A stretch of 64,000 bases of DNA, taken from positions 62,001 through 126,000 of the forward strand of contig NZ_QAJM01000016.1 in assembly GCF_003852405.1 (NCBI RefSeq), read 5' to 3'. The notes beneath the pieces were generated by a model. It worked only from the letters and a program-made list of their open reading frames with translations, was not told the origin of the DNA and did not search any database. Within the stretch, counting starts at the first letter, position 1. Every line of letters begins with the position of its first letter. Source of the stretch: Pseudomonas sp. KBW05 (GTDB lineage: Bacteria > Pseudomonadota > Gammaproteobacteria > Pseudomonadales > Pseudomonadaceae). Shown here piece after piece: positions 54,979-64,000 of this stretch. Position numbers and translations under genes: made by a program.

Positions 54979-55128
54979 TCAGCGCTTGAACGGTTGCGGT
55001 TGTTGCTGAGTCAGTTCAATGGGTGCATCGGTCTTGTTCGACCAGAGGCTTTGGGCATACCCGGTGGTCACGACGCCCAGACCAAACAAAATAACCAAAA
55101 TCCATAGTAAATCCGGTTTACGTTGCAT
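54979..55128 (-). CDS. Small single-pass membrane protein
   Basis: A 49-residue protein read from the sequence on the minus strand: MQRKPDLLWILVILFGLGVV is a short basic start plus one membrane helix. A polar Gln/Pro-rich tail (SLWSNKTDAPIELTQQQPQP) follows. SD GGGGGG lies just upstream of the start at 55128. I recall similar short proteins at this position in pseudomonads, but no function. It converges with ygfA across 22 bp. Confidence 0.7.
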   Translation of the reverse strand: MQRKPDLLWILVILFGLGVVTTGYAQSLWSNKTDAPIELTQQQPQPFKR

Positions 55129-55322
55129 CGATTGCCCCCCTTCAGGCACCTCGTACACGATGACAACAACGTTCCAAAGAAGTCCGTTGCAGCGGCGTCA
55201 AGCTTAAAAGCGGGCATTCTGCGGTAACGTGAACCAACACGCAAACCTTGACGCCAACCGACTGTCGGTTTGTCATTTAATTGCCTGACAACTTGCCCAA
55301 TCCCATTTTCAGGAGCGCACAA

Positions 55323-55772
55323 ATGGCCTATTGGCTGATGAAATCCGAGCCCGATGAACTCTCCATCAAGGGCCTGGAAAAGCTCGGCGAAGCCCGCTGG
55401 GACGGGGTGCGCAACTATCAGGCGCGCAATTTCCTGCGCGCCATGGCCGAGGGTGACGAGTTTTTCTTCTACCACTCCAGCTGCCCAGAGCCAGGGATTG
55501 CCGGCATCGGCAAAATCATCAAGGCGGCTTACCCGGATCCCACAGCGCTGGAGCCGGAAAGCCACTATTTCGACGCCAAGGCCACCCCGGAGAAAAACCC
55601 GTGGAGCGCGATCGATGTGGCGCACGTCAAAACCTTTCCCAAGGTGCTGGGCCTGGGCTACCTGAAACAACAAACCGCCCTCGCCGAGTTGCCGCTGGTG
55701 CAAAAAGGCAGCCGGTTATCCGTGATGCCGGTGACTGCCGAACAATGGGCGGCGGTGCTGGCCCTGGGCTGA
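55323..55772 (+). CDS. EVE domain-containing protein
   Basis: A 149-residue PUA-like protein. The N-terminal MAYWLMKSEPDELSIKGLEK and the aromatic-cage segment GVRNYQARNFLRAMAEGDEF, followed by FFYHSS, are standard for EVE domains. These bind modified bases in nucleic acids. The ATG at 55323 follows GGAGCG; the longer frame is not similar. Confidence 0.92.
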   Translation: MAYWLMKSEPDELSIKGLEKLGEARWDGVRNYQARNFLRAMAEGDEFFFYHSSCPEPGIAGIGKIIKAAYPDPTALEPESHYFDAKATPEKNPWSAIDVAHVKTFPKVLGLGYLKQQTALAELPLVQKGSRLSVMPVTAEQWAAVLALG

Positions 55773-55914
55773 TCGCACCGGAACCCGGCGGTCACGCGCC
55801 TGACGCATGCATCTGTGCGCCAAGCGCGTTAGGCTTGCGCTTCATTTGACCGGTATCAACCGCCTCTGGGCGCCGCCCGGTCAAACTAGGACGCTAATGC
55901 CGCAGGAAGCCGCC

Positions 55915-56880
55915 ATGTCGCAGAACAACCACACCTCCCGTATTTTCGCCATCGCCTTGATCGCCCTGCTGCTCGGCGCCGGCGGCTTCGGTTACTGGCG
56001 CTCCACCCAGGACCGCCTGCCCGAAGGCCTGAGCATGGGCAACGGGCGCCTGGAATCCACTGAAGTGCAGATCGCCGCAAAGATCCCCGGGCGCCTGGCG
56101 GAAGTGCGTGTGGATGAAGGCGACAAGGTGCTCAAGGGCCAACTGCTCGCGCGCATGGACACCCGCACCCTCGAAGCCCAACGCGCCCAGGCCGAAGCCG
56201 AAGTGCTGCGCGCCAAGGAAAACTTCGCCGCCGCCGAGGCCAATGTGCAACTGCGCCAAAGCGAGCAGTTGCTGGCCAACCAGGAACTCAAGCGCACCCA
56301 GGAGCTGTACAAGCGCGGCTTCGCCAGCAGCCAATTGATCGACCAGCAGCAAGCCCGGCAAAACACCGGCAACGCGGCAGTGATCGCTGCGCAAGCCCAG
56401 GTCAATTCGGTAAAAGCCGCCATTGGCGCCGCCCAGGCCCAGGTCGCCCAGCTCAACAGCGAAATCGACGACAGCAGCCTGCGCGCGCCCATCGACGGGA
56501 TCATCCAGCTGCGCCTGGCCGAGCCCGGTGAAGTGCTCGGCGCGGGCGGACGCGTGCTGCTGCTGATCGATCCAAATGACCAATACATGAACCTCTACCT
56601 GCCCGCCTCCGTCACCGGTCGCCTGACCGTCGGCAGTGAAGCGCGCATCCTGCTCGACGCCCTGCCCCAGCAACCGCTGCCGGCGAAAATCAGCTTTGTC
56701 GCCGCCAAGTCGCAGTTCACCCCCAAAGAAGTGGAAACCCGCGACGAACGCCAGAAACTGGTGTTCCGCGTCAAACTGCGCCTGACCCACCCCGACGCCG
56801 TGCCCCAAGCCAAACCGGGCATGCCCGGCGCCGGCTACGTGCGTACGGCCGATATCGACTGGCCGGCCAACCTGCAATGA
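55915..56880 (+). CDS. HlyD-family periplasmic adaptor (YhiI-like)
   Basis: A 321-residue membrane-fusion protein: one N-terminal helix (IFAIALIALLLGAGGFGYW), lipoyl half (AKIPGRLAEVRVDEGDKVLK), a coiled-coil hairpin of about 100 residues rich in Ala/Gln, and beta-barrel segments (RAPIDGIIQLRLAEPGEVLG). It bridges the inner-membrane ABC complex and an outer channel. AGGAAG precedes the ATG. Overlaps rbbA by four bases. Confidence 0.9.
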   Translation: MSQNNHTSRIFAIALIALLLGAGGFGYWRSTQDRLPEGLSMGNGRLESTEVQIAAKIPGRLAEVRVDEGDKVLKGQLLARMDTRTLEAQRAQAEAEVLRAKENFAAAEANVQLRQSEQLLANQELKRTQELYKRGFASSQLIDQQQARQNTGNAAVIAAQAQVNSVKAAIGAAQAQVAQLNSEIDDSSLRAPIDGIIQLRLAEPGEVLGAGGRVLLLIDPNDQYMNLYLPASVTGRLTVGSEARILLDALPQQPLPAKISFVAAKSQFTPKEVETRDERQKLVFRVKLRLTHPDAVPQAKPGMPGAGYVRTADIDWPANLQ

Positions 56881-59594
56881 CCGGCCTGGCGCTGCACGCC
56901 ACCGGGATCAACCATCGCTACGGCAAGCAACAGGCCCTGCTCGACATCGCCTTCAGCCTGCCCGCCGGCACGCGCTGCGGCTTGATCGGCCCGGATGGCG
57001 CGGGCAAGTCGAGCCTGTTGGGGTTGATCGCCGGGGTCAAAAAGCTTCAGGAAGGCCAATTGCAGGTGCTCGGCGGCTCGATCCAGGACCGCCGCCACCG
57101 CAACAGCCTGTACCCGCGCATCGCCTTTATGCCCCAAGGCCTGGGCGGCAACTTGTATCCCGAGTTGTCCATCAGCGAAAACATCCGTTTCTTCGCCACC
57201 CTGTTCGGTCTGTCCAAAGCCGATTGCGACCAGCGCATGCACAACCTGCTGCTGGCCACCGACCTCGCACGCTTTGCCGAACGCCCGGCGGGCAAGCTGT
57301 CCGGCGGGATGAAGCAGAAGCTCGGCCTGTGCTGCGCGCTGATCCATGACCCGGACCTGCTGATCCTCGACGAACCGACCACCGGCGTCGACCCGCTGTC
57401 GCGCCGCCGCTTCTGGGAACTGGTCGAAACCGTACGCAGCGAACGCCCGCAACTGACGCTGCTGGTGGCCACGGCCTACATGGAAGAAGCCGAACAATTC
57501 GAACACTGCCTGATGCTCGATCGCGGCAAGCTGATCGCCGATGGCCTCAGCAGCGAGCTGGCGGCTGTTACACCCAGCGGCAAATTGGACGAGGCCTTCA
57601 CCCACTTCCAGGGCGACAGTGCCCACAACAACCAGCCGTTGGTGATCCCGCCGCGCGAGAGCGACAACACCGACATCGCCATCGAAGCCCACAACCTGAC
57701 CCTGCGTTTTGGTGACTTCACGGCGGTGAACCAGGTCAGCTTCGCCATTGGTCGCGGGGAGATCTTCGGTTTTCTCGGTTCCAACGGTTGCGGCAAGACC
57801 ACCACCATGAAAGTCCTCACCGGCCTGATGCCGGCCACCGAAGGCAGCGCCAAGCTGCTGGGCAACCCGGTGAACGCCAAGGACCTGGCCACCCGCAAGC
57901 GCGTGGGGTTCATGTCGCAAAGCTTTTCGCTGTACGGCGAACTCAGCGTGCGCCAGAACCTGGTGCTGCATGCGCAACTGTTCGATTTGCCCAAGGCCGA
58001 CAGCGGCCCGCGCATTGATGAGCTGATCCAGCGTTTCGACCTCGGTGACGTGGCCGAGCAACCTTCCGGCGAACTGCCCCTCGGCTTGCGCCAGCGCTTG
58101 TCGTTGGCCGTGGCGGTGCTGCATCGCCCGGAAGTGCTGATCCTCGATGAACCGACCTCGGGCGTTGACCCGGCCGCGCGGGATGATTTCTGGCGCTTGC
58201 TGATCGAACTGTCCCGCGAACAGGGCGTGACCATCTTCCTGTCCACCCACTTTATGAACGAAGCCCAGCGCTGCGACCGCATCTCGCTGATGCACGCCGG
58301 CAAGGTGCTCGCCTGCGACACGCCCGACGCGCTGCAACGGCAATTCCACGGCGACACCCTGGAAGCCGCCTTCGTCACCTGCCTGGAACAGGCCCAGGGC
58401 GAACCCGAACCCAGCGCGCCCACTGCCACCGTCAGCGAAACCGCCGCGCCGCCCGTGAGCAAGCGTGGCTTCAGCCTGACGCGCCTGTTGGCGGTGGCCA
58501 GCCGCGAAGGCAAGGAGCTGCTGCGGGACAAAGTGCGCATGGCGTTTGCCCTGCTGGGGGCGATGTTCATGATGGTGATCTTCGGCTACGGCATCTCCCT
58601 GGATGTGGAAAACCTCGCCTTTGCCGTCTACGACCAGGACCAGACGCCCCAGAGCCGCGCCTACCTGGAAGCATTCCGCAGCTCGCGCTACTTCGCCGAG
58701 CAGCCTGCGATCCAGGATTCGAACGAACTGCACCGGCGCCTGCAACGCTCGGAAATCAAACTGGCCCTGGAGATTCCACCGGGCTTTGGCCGTGACCTCT
58801 ACGCCGGGCGCCAACCCACCGTGGCGGCGTGGCTCGACGGCGGCATGCCATTTCGCGCGGAAACCAGCCGCAACTATGTCGAGGCCGTACACCAGGCCAA
58901 CCTCCAGCAACTGGGCGAACTGAGCAGCCTGCCGCAACACAGCCAGGCAGCGGCCAAGCTGGAAACGCGCTTTCGCTATAACCAGGACGTGGTCAGCGTG
59001 AACGCCATCGGCCCCGGCGTGATGGCACTGATCCTCGCGTTTATCCCGGCGATGCTCACCGCCCTCGGCATCGTGCGGGAAAAAGAGCTGGGCTCGATCA
59101 CCAACTTCTACGCCACGCCACTGACACGCCTGGAATTCCTGCTGGGCAAACAGGCGCCGTACCTGGCCGTCAGCCTGGTCAACCTGGCGCTGCTGGTGGC
59201 GATGAACCGCTGGCTGTTCGGCGTGCCCTTCAAAGGCAGCGGCCTGACCCTGGCGTTCGGCGGCCTGCTGTATGTGCTGGCCACCACGGGCATGGGCCTG
59301 CTGATTTCCGCATTCACCCGCACCCAGATCGCGGCGATCCTCGGCACCATGATCATCACCAGCCTGCCCACCATCCAGTTCTCCGGGCTGATCGTGCCGC
59401 GCTCGTCCCTGGAAGGCGCGGCGGCGTTGATGGGCATGCTGTTTCCGGCGGGGCACTTCCTGGATATCGCCGTGGGTACCTTCACCAAAGCCCTGGACCT
59501 GCGCCAGTTGTGGCCGCAATGCCTGGCGCTGTTCGGGTTCTTTGTCGGGTTTACCGGGCTTAGCCTGATCATGCTCAAGAAGCAGGAGGCCTGA
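56877..59594 (+). CDS. rbbA: Fused ABC ATPase/permease, RbbA type
   Basis: A 905-residue protein with two ATPase domains and an ABC-2 permease. NBD1: Walker A GPDGAGKSS (Lys44), signature LSGGMKQKLGL. NBD2 (about 265-490): Walker A GSNGCGKTT, and a non-canonical signature LPLGLRQRLSL instead of LSGGQ, as is usual in this group. From about residue 535 there are six helices (FALLGAMFMMVIFGYGI onward). E. coli RbbA was first studied as a ribosome-associated ATPase; the operon here points to export. Confidence 0.9.
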   Translation: MTGLALHATGINHRYGKQQALLDIAFSLPAGTRCGLIGPDGAGKSSLLGLIAGVKKLQEGQLQVLGGSIQDRRHRNSLYPRIAFMPQGLGGNLYPELSISENIRFFATLFGLSKADCDQRMHNLLLATDLARFAERPAGKLSGGMKQKLGLCCALIHDPDLLILDEPTTGVDPLSRRRFWELVETVRSERPQLTLLVATAYMEEAEQFEHCLMLDRGKLIADGLSSELAAVTPSGKLDEAFTHFQGDSAHNNQPLVIPPRESDNTDIAIEAHNLTLRFGDFTAVNQVSFAIGRGEIFGFLGSNGCGKTTTMKVLTGLMPATEGSAKLLGNPVNAKDLATRKRVGFMSQSFSLYGELSVRQNLVLHAQLFDLPKADSGPRIDELIQRFDLGDVAEQPSGELPLGLRQRLSLAVAVLHRPEVLILDEPTSGVDPAARDDFWRLLIELSREQGVTIFLSTHFMNEAQRCDRISLMHAGKVLACDTPDALQRQFHGDTLEAAFVTCLEQAQGEPEPSAPTATVSETAAPPVSKRGFSLTRLLAVASREGKELLRDKVRMAFALLGAMFMMVIFGYGISLDVENLAFAVYDQDQTPQSRAYLEAFRSSRYFAEQPAIQDSNELHRRLQRSEIKLALEIPPGFGRDLYAGRQPTVAAWLDGGMPFRAETSRNYVEAVHQANLQQLGELSSLPQHSQAAAKLETRFRYNQDVVSVNAIGPGVMALILAFIPAMLTALGIVREKELGSITNFYATPLTRLEFLLGKQAPYLAVSLVNLALLVAMNRWLFGVPFKGSGLTLAFGGLLYVLATTGMGLLISAFTRTQIAAILGTMIITSLPTIQFSGLIVPRSSLEGAAALMGMLFPAGHFLDIAVGTFTKALDLRQLWPQCLALFGFFVGFTGLSLIMLKKQEA

Positions 59595-60712
59595 TGCACA
59601 AGTTCGCGCACATCCTGCGCCTGGGCCTCAAGGAACTCACCAGCCTGCGCCACGACAGCGTGTTGTTGCTGTTTCTGTTCTACGCCTTCACCGTGGCTAT
59701 CTATATGCCCGCCGCCGGTTCGGTGATTGGCGTGCACAACGCCAGCGTGGCGTTTGTCGATGAAGACCACAGCGCACTCTCGCGGCAAATGGCCGAGGCC
59801 CTGCAACCGCCCGAATTCCAGGCGCCCGTGCCGTTGCCCTACGACCAATTGGACAAGGTCATGGACAGTGGCGAGTACACCTTCGTGATCAACGTGCCGG
59901 CGAACTTCCAGGCCGACCTGTTGGCCGGTCGCCAGCCCGGCGTGCAGGTGAACGTGGACGCCACGGCGATGAGCCAGGCGTTTATGGGCGCCGGTTACAT
60001 CGGCAGGATTTTCCAGCGCGAACTACTGGCCTACGGCGGCCAGACCGACGCCGCCAGCCAGGCGCCGGCGCTGCTGACGACGCGGGCGCTGTTCAATACC
60101 AACCTGGAAGGTGGCTGGTTTTTGGCGGTAATCCAGATCGTCAACAACATCACCATCCTCGCCATCGTACTCACCGGCACCGCGCTGCTGCGCGAGCGGG
60201 AACACGGCACCCTCGACCACTTGCTGGTGCTGCCGCTGACGGCACTGGAGATCATGCTGGCGAAAATCTGGAGCAACATGCTGGTGGTGGTGTTGTGTAC
60301 GTGGATTTCGCTGGAGGTGGTGGTGAAGGGTTTGCTCGGCGTGCCGCTGGCCGGGTCGCTGAGTTTGTTCCTGTTTGTGACGGCGTTGTACCTGTTTGCC
60401 AGTACGGCGCTGGGGATCTTCCTGGCCACGCTGGCCCGCTCGACGCCGCAGTTTGGCTTGCTGGCGATCCCGGTGATTATCCCGATGCTGTTGTTGTCCG
60501 GTGGCAGTACGCCGTTGGACAGCATGCCCGAGTGGTTGCAGTGGGTGATGCAGGGGTCGCCCTCGACGCATTTTGTGAGCTTGAGTGCGGCGATTCTGTT
60601 TCGGAATGCGGGGGTGGGGGTGGTGTGGCCGGATTTGCTGGCGCTGGCGGGGATTGGGTTGGTGTTTTTCTTGGTGGCGTTGGCCAGGTTCAGGAAGAGT
60701 TTGGCGTCTTGA
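59594..60712 (+). CDS. ABC-2 type permease (YhhJ-like)
   Basis: A 372-residue ABC-2 permease: one N-terminal helix (VLLLFLFYAFTVAIYMPAAG), a large periplasmic domain, then five helices starting ITILAIVLTGTALLREREHG. Its ATG shares one base with the rbbA stop (TGATG). It pairs with the RbbA permease half to form the exporter. Confidence 0.9.
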   Translation: MHKFAHILRLGLKELTSLRHDSVLLLFLFYAFTVAIYMPAAGSVIGVHNASVAFVDEDHSALSRQMAEALQPPEFQAPVPLPYDQLDKVMDSGEYTFVINVPANFQADLLAGRQPGVQVNVDATAMSQAFMGAGYIGRIFQRELLAYGGQTDAASQAPALLTTRALFNTNLEGGWFLAVIQIVNNITILAIVLTGTALLREREHGTLDHLLVLPLTALEIMLAKIWSNMLVVVLCTWISLEVVVKGLLGVPLAGSLSLFLFVTALYLFASTALGIFLATLARSTPQFGLLAIPVIIPMLLLSGGSTPLDSMPEWLQWVMQGSPSTHFVSLSAAILFRNAGVGVVWPDLLALAGIGLVFFLVALARFRKSLAS

Positions 60713-60723
60713 GGTGACTGTCA

Positions 60724-60816
60724 GGGCCTCTTCGCGAGCAAGCCCGCTCCCACAGTTGACCGCATTCTCATGTTGAAACGCGGTCAACTGTGGGAGCGGG
60801 CTTGCTCGCGAATGGC
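60724..60816. repeat. REP pair, outward-facing type
   Basis: Same orientation as the two elements around tetR (TGTGGG ends central). It has its own spacer GTTGACCGCATTCTCATGTTG and sits between convergent genes. Confidence 0.9.
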
Positions 60817-60830
60817 GCGAAGCGCCCGGC

Positions 60831-61238
60831 TTACTGAATGATGAGGTTGTTGAACAACAGGTCTTCCACCACCGGCTTGCCGGTTTCGTCATTCATCACT
60901 TGCTGAGTCTGCTTCAGGGCTTCCTGGCGCAGCTTCTCCTTGCCTTCAACCGTGCTCATGGTCTCGTTGGTCTGTTGGGTAAACAGCGCCACCAACTGAT
61001 TACGGATCAACGCGTCGTTGGCTTTGACCGCTGCGGCGGCTTCGGTGCCGGTCACGCGCAGGGCGATGTCGGCCTTGAACACCTTGAGCTTGGCCGTGCC
61101 ATCCAGACCATAGTTGCCCACGAATGGCGGGCTGAGGCTGATGTAGCTGACTTTTGGCGCCTCGCCTTCTTTGGCTTCTTCGGCCTGGGCTGCCATCGGC
61201 AGGGTCAGGGCCAGCATCAACAGGATCCACGCTTTCAC
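60831..61238 (-). CDS. FliL-like exported protein
   Basis: A 135-residue protein. The signal peptide is MKAWILLMLALTLPMAAQAE; the mature part has the FliL-type core (YISLSPPFVGNYGLDGTAKL, RNQLVALFTQQTNETMS, VVEDLLFNNLIIQ). Unlike true FliL, which keeps a membrane anchor, it looks secreted to the periplasm. No flagellar genes are nearby. Confidence 0.82.
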   Translation of the reverse strand: MKAWILLMLALTLPMAAQAEEAKEGEAPKVSYISLSPPFVGNYGLDGTAKLKVFKADIALRVTGTEAAAAVKANDALIRNQLVALFTQQTNETMSTVEGKEKLRQEALKQTQQVMNDETGKPVVEDLLFNNLIIQ

Positions 61239-61388
61239 AGTTCATTCCTCACATTCGGTTGCGCGCTAGCATAACGCTAGCAACGCTGAGCACAAGCTTA
61301 TGGCGACTTATCAGGCACGAGCATGCTCGTTGACCCACAGACCTGCCCTTCTACACTTATCGGCCACGACGCCCAAAGGAATAGTCCG

Positions 61389-62366
61389 ATGAAAGCTGTG
61401 CTGTGCAAAGCCTTCGGCCCTGCCGAAACCCTGGTGCTGGAAGAGGTCGCCAGCCCAGCGATCAAGAAGAACGAGATCCTGCTGGACGTGCATGCCGCCG
61501 GGGTCAACTTCCCGGACACCTTGATCATCGAGGGCAAGTACCAGTTCAAGCCGCCCTTCCCGTTCTCGCCAGGTGGCGAGGCGGCGGGCGTGGTCGGTGA
61601 AGTCGGCGAGAAGGTCAGCCACCTCAAGGTCGGCGACCGGGTCATGGCCCTGACCGGCTGGGGCAGCTTTGCCGAGCAGGTCGCGGTGCCGGGCTACAAC
61701 GTGCTGCCGATCCCGCCGAGCATGGACTTCAACACCGCCGCCGCCTTCAGCATGACCTACGGCACTTCAATGCACGCGTTGAAACAACGCGCCCACCTGC
61801 AACCCGGCGAAACCCTGCTGGTGCTCGGCGCCTCCGGTGGCGTAGGCCTGGCCGCCGTGGAAATCGGCAAGGCCATGGGCGCCCGCGTGATCGCCGCCGC
61901 CAGCAGCGCCGACAAACTTGCGGTGGCCAAGGCGGCCGGCGCCGATGAGTTGATCAACTACAGCGAAACTAGCCTGAAAGACGAGATCAAGCGCCTCACC
62001 GACGGCAACGGCGCCGATGTGATCTACGACCCGGTGGGTGGCGACCTGTTCGACCAGGCCATCCGCAGCATCGCCTGGAACGGGCGCTTGCTGGTGGTGG
62101 GCTTTGCCAGCGGGCGCATTCCCGAGCTGCCGGTGAACCTGGCGTTGCTCAAGGGCGCGGCAGTGGTCGGGGTGTTCTGGGGCTCGTTTGCCCAGCGCCA
62201 GCCGCAGGATAATGCGGCGAATTTCCAGCAGCTGTTTACCTGGTATGGCGAGGGCAAGTTGAAGCCGTTGGTGTCGCAGGTGTATCCCCTGGAGCAGGCG
62301 GCCCAGGCGATCAATAACCTGGGGCAGCGCCGGGCGGTCGGGAAAGTCGTCGTCCAAACCCGATAA
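61389..62366 (+). CDS. NADPH:quinone oxidoreductase family protein (MDR superfamily)
   Basis: A 325-residue zinc-free medium-chain dehydrogenase: MKAVLCKAFGPAETLVLEEV, GVNFPDTLIIEGKYQFKPPF, Rossmann motif LVLGASGGVGLAAVEIGKAM, IYDPVGGDLFDQAIRSIAWN. It probably reduces quinones or enoyl compounds. The ATG at 61389 is chosen over the upstream in-frame start at 61323. The physiological substrate is unknown. Confidence 0.9.
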   Translation: MKAVLCKAFGPAETLVLEEVASPAIKKNEILLDVHAAGVNFPDTLIIEGKYQFKPPFPFSPGGEAAGVVGEVGEKVSHLKVGDRVMALTGWGSFAEQVAVPGYNVLPIPPSMDFNTAAAFSMTYGTSMHALKQRAHLQPGETLLVLGASGGVGLAAVEIGKAMGARVIAAASSADKLAVAKAAGADELINYSETSLKDEIKRLTDGNGADVIYDPVGGDLFDQAIRSIAWNGRLLVVGFASGRIPELPVNLALLKGAAVVGVFWGSFAQRQPQDNAANFQQLFTWYGEGKLKPLVSQVYPLEQAAQAINNLGQRRAVGKVVVQTR

Positions 62367-62386
62367 CAGCTTTGAAATGCAATCAG

Positions 62387-62476
62387 TGTGGGAGCGGGCT
62401 TGCTCGCGAAAGCGGTGTGTCAGTCAATACATTCAGTGACTGATCCACCGCTTTCGCGAGCAAGCCCGCTCCCACA
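62387..62476. repeat. REPIN (inward-facing REP pair)
   Basis: Inward-facing REP pair of the main type between two genes in the same direction, upstream of the glpT promoter region. Confidence 0.92.
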
Positions 62477-62531
62477 TTTGATCTGCTTTGATCTCAAGAA
62501 TTGATAACGACCCACACTTATCCATTCGCGA

Positions 62532-62551
62532 CATGTTCGTAAGAGAACATG
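62532..62551. promoter_or_regulatory. 20-bp inverted repeat upstream of glpT
   Basis: CATGTTC-GTAAGA-GAACATG, a palindrome 108-127 bases before the glpT ATG. The regulator is unknown. Confidence 0.4.
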
Positions 62552-62595
62552 CACTTGCGCTCATTTCCTGTGTTTGCAGATAAGAGGCGATGCTA

Positions 62596-62611
62596 TTTTC
62601 GGTAACGAAAC
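62596..62611 (+). promoter_or_regulatory. Probable GlpR operator
   Basis: TTTTCGGTAACGAAAC closely resembles the pseudomonad GlpR site as I recall it (TTTTCGTATACGAAAA), differing at three positions. It lies 48-63 bases before the glpT ATG, where a repressor would block transcription. Confidence 0.6.
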
Positions 62612-62658
62612 TGTAACATTCGCATCCGCAGTCAAAACAAGAAATTTGGAGCTCTTGA

Positions 62659-63996
62659 ATGTTTGCTTTCTTTCGTCCTGCCGCACATCAGGCGCCCCTG
62701 CCTGAAGAAAAAATAGACAGCACTTACCGACGCCTGCGCTGGCAGATCTTCGCCGGTATTTTCTTCGGTTACGCCGGCTACTACCTGCTGCGCAAAAACT
62801 TCTCCCTGGCCATGCCCTACTTGATCGACGAGGGTTATACCCGTGGCGAACTGGGCTTGGCGATGTCGGCCATCGCGATTGCCTACGGCCTGTCCAAGTT
62901 CCTCATGGGCCTGGTGTCCGACCGCTCCAATCCACGCTACTTCCTGCCCTTCGGCCTGCTGGTTTCAGCGGGTGTGATGTTCATTTTCGGTTTCGCACCT
63001 TGGGCAACGTCCAGCGTGACCATGATGTTCATTTTGCTGTTCATCAACGGCTGGGCCCAAGGCATGGGCTGGCCGCCAAGTGGGCGGACCATGGTGCACT
63101 GGTGGTCGCAGAAAGAACGCGGTGGCGTGGTGTCGGTATGGAACGTGGCGCATAACGTCGGTGGCGGCCTGATCGGCCCGCTGTTCCTGCTCGGCATGGC
63201 GTGGTTCAACGACTGGCACGCGGCGTTCTACGTGCCGGCTACCGTGGCGTTGGCCGTGGCGGCGTTTGCCTTCATCACCATGCGCGACACCCCGCAGTCG
63301 GTCGGCCTGCCGCCGATCGAGAAGTACAAGAACGACTACCCGGAAGGCTACGACGCCAGCCACGAAGACGAATTCAGCGCCAAGGAAATCTTCGTCAAGT
63401 ACGTGCTGCGCAACAAAATGCTTTGGTACATCGCCTTCGCCAACGTCTTCGTCTACCTGCTGCGCTACGGCGTGCTGGACTGGGCGCCGACGTACCTCAA
63501 GGAAGCCAAGCACTTCACCGTTGACAAGTCGTCGTGGGCGTACTTCTTCTACGAGTGGGCGGGTATTCCGGGCACGCTGCTGTGCGGCTGGATGTCGGAC
63601 AAGATCTTCCGTGGCAACCGTGGCCTGACCGGTATCGTGTTCATGGCGTTGGTGACGGTCGCGACCCTGGTGTACTGGCTCAACCCGCCGGGCAACCCGA
63701 TGGTCGACATGATCGCGCTGTTCTCCATCGGCTTCCTGATCTACGGCCCGGTGATGTTGATCGGCCTGCAGGCGCTGGAGTTGGCACCGAAGAAAGCCGC
63801 CGGTACGGCCGCGGGCTTCACAGGCCTGTTCGGTTACCTGGGCGGTTCGGTGGCGGCGAGTGCGGCCATGGGCTACACCGTGGACCACTTCGGCTGGGAC
63901 GGTGGTTTTGTCCTGCTGATCGGCGCGTGTGTGCTGGCGATTGCGTTCCTGATCCCCACGCTGTGGCACACCAACAGCGTCAGTTCGGCGCGTTAA
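62659..63996 (+). CDS. glpT: sn-glycerol-3-phosphate transporter (MFS)
   Basis: A 445-residue twelve-helix organophosphate:phosphate antiporter. It has [36 protein letters not shown], and the family-typical [20 protein letters not shown] and [12 protein letters not shown]-like segments. It imports glycerol-3-phosphate across the inner membrane. The start at 62659 follows GGAG. A GlpR-like site upstream supports the assignment. The stop is four bases before the window end. Confidence 0.94.
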   Translation: MFAFFRPAAHQAPLPEEKIDSTYRRLRWQIFAGIFFGYAGYYLLRKNFSLAMPYLIDEGYTRGELGLAMSAIAIAYGLSKFLMGLVSDRSNPRYFLPFGLLVSAGVMFIFGFAPWATSSVTMMFILLFINGWAQGMGWPPSGRTMVHWWSQKERGGVVSVWNVAHNVGGGLIGPLFLLGMAWFNDWHAAFYVPATVALAVAAFAFITMRDTPQSVGLPPIEKYKNDYPEGYDASHEDEFSAKEIFVKYVLRNKMLWYIAFANVFVYLLRYGVLDWAPTYLKEAKHFTVDKSSWAYFFYEWAGIPGTLLCGWMSDKIFRGNRGLTGIVFMALVTVATLVYWLNPPGNPMVDMIALFSIGFLIYGPVMLIGLQALELAPKKAAGTAAGFTGLFGYLGGSVAASAAMGYTVDHFGWDGGFVLLIGACVLAIAFLIPTLWHTNSVSSAR

Positions 63997-64000
63997 CCGC

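Noticed and set aside
56835-59519. 894-codon open frame on the minus strand
   Set aside because: Antisense to the well-supported rbbA gene, with the same biased composition and no recognisable domain.

Overview
The window is about 64 kb of chromosomal DNA from a Pseudomonas, most likely of the P. fluorescens group. The grounds are the GC-rich coding style, gene neighbourhoods that match known pseudomonad loci (serA beside D-2-hydroxyglutarate dehydrogenase, the spuI/spuABCDEFGH polyamine locus, ssuEADCBF beside lsfA, zapA-6S RNA-ygfA, fliL-like/qor/glpT), and many short REP/REPIN palindromes of the kind described in P. fluorescens. No rRNA, tRNA, prophage, integrase, transposase or CRISPR array was seen. 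The only RNA gene recognised is 6S RNA.

Layout. 1-8.4 kb: serine synthesis (serA) diverges from D-2-hydroxyglutarate dehydrogenase and a fumarylacetoacetate-hydrolase gene cut by the window edge. These are followed by small exported or unknown proteins (DUF4399, a shortened solute-binding protein, DUF523, a 2OG-Fe dioxygenase, DUF2059, an alpha/beta hydrolase, a thioredoxin-like protein). 8.4-12.8 kb: an Ntn-hydrolase acylase (HacB-like), a GlxA-type regulator and a divergent HD-domain protein. 12.9-23.8 kb: the complete polyamine uptake and gamma-glutamylation locus, spuI diverging from spuABCDEFGH. 24-32.8 kb: a TetR regulator framed by inverted REP elements, then a sulfur-starvation block (ssuEADCBF, lsfA), an OprD porin and a probable solute-binding-protein remnant. 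32.9-37.6 kb: argA, argE, a CYTH/CHAD triphosphatase and an Lrp-type regulator. 37.7-43.8 kb: an ACT-like small protein, an orphan GspE-type ATPase, a stomatin/NfeD pair, two envelope proteins and a DegT-type aminotransferase. 43.9-48.4 kb: gcvT-gcvH and an FbpA/FbpB-type iron importer. 48.6-55.1 kb: the ubiquinone hydroxylase/pepP/ygfB operon facing a zapB-like/zapA/6S RNA/ygfA unit. 55.3-64 kb: an EVE protein, an HlyD/RbbA/YhhJ ABC exporter, a FliL-like protein, a quinone oxidoreductase and glpT.

How it works together. Most of the window is core metabolism: nitrogen (polyamines, arginine), sulfur (alkanesulfonates), one-carbon metabolism (serA, gcv, ygfA), ubiquinone and iron. Sixteen REP/REPIN elements sit in intergenic gaps. 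Eight of the ten convergent gene pairs have one between them, where a conventional terminator might be expected.

I did not find a convincing new multi-gene system. The observations most worth checking are: the apparently in-frame-deleted solute-binding protein at 4068-4562; the TetR gene framed by inverted copies of one REP element; the near-identical REPINs with an extra half-repeat; the Lrp/ACT-like divergent pair; the phased repeats upstream of oprD; and candidate Hfq/Crc motifs at spuI and spuD. Functions rest on reading translated sequences and remembered families; no database search was run.
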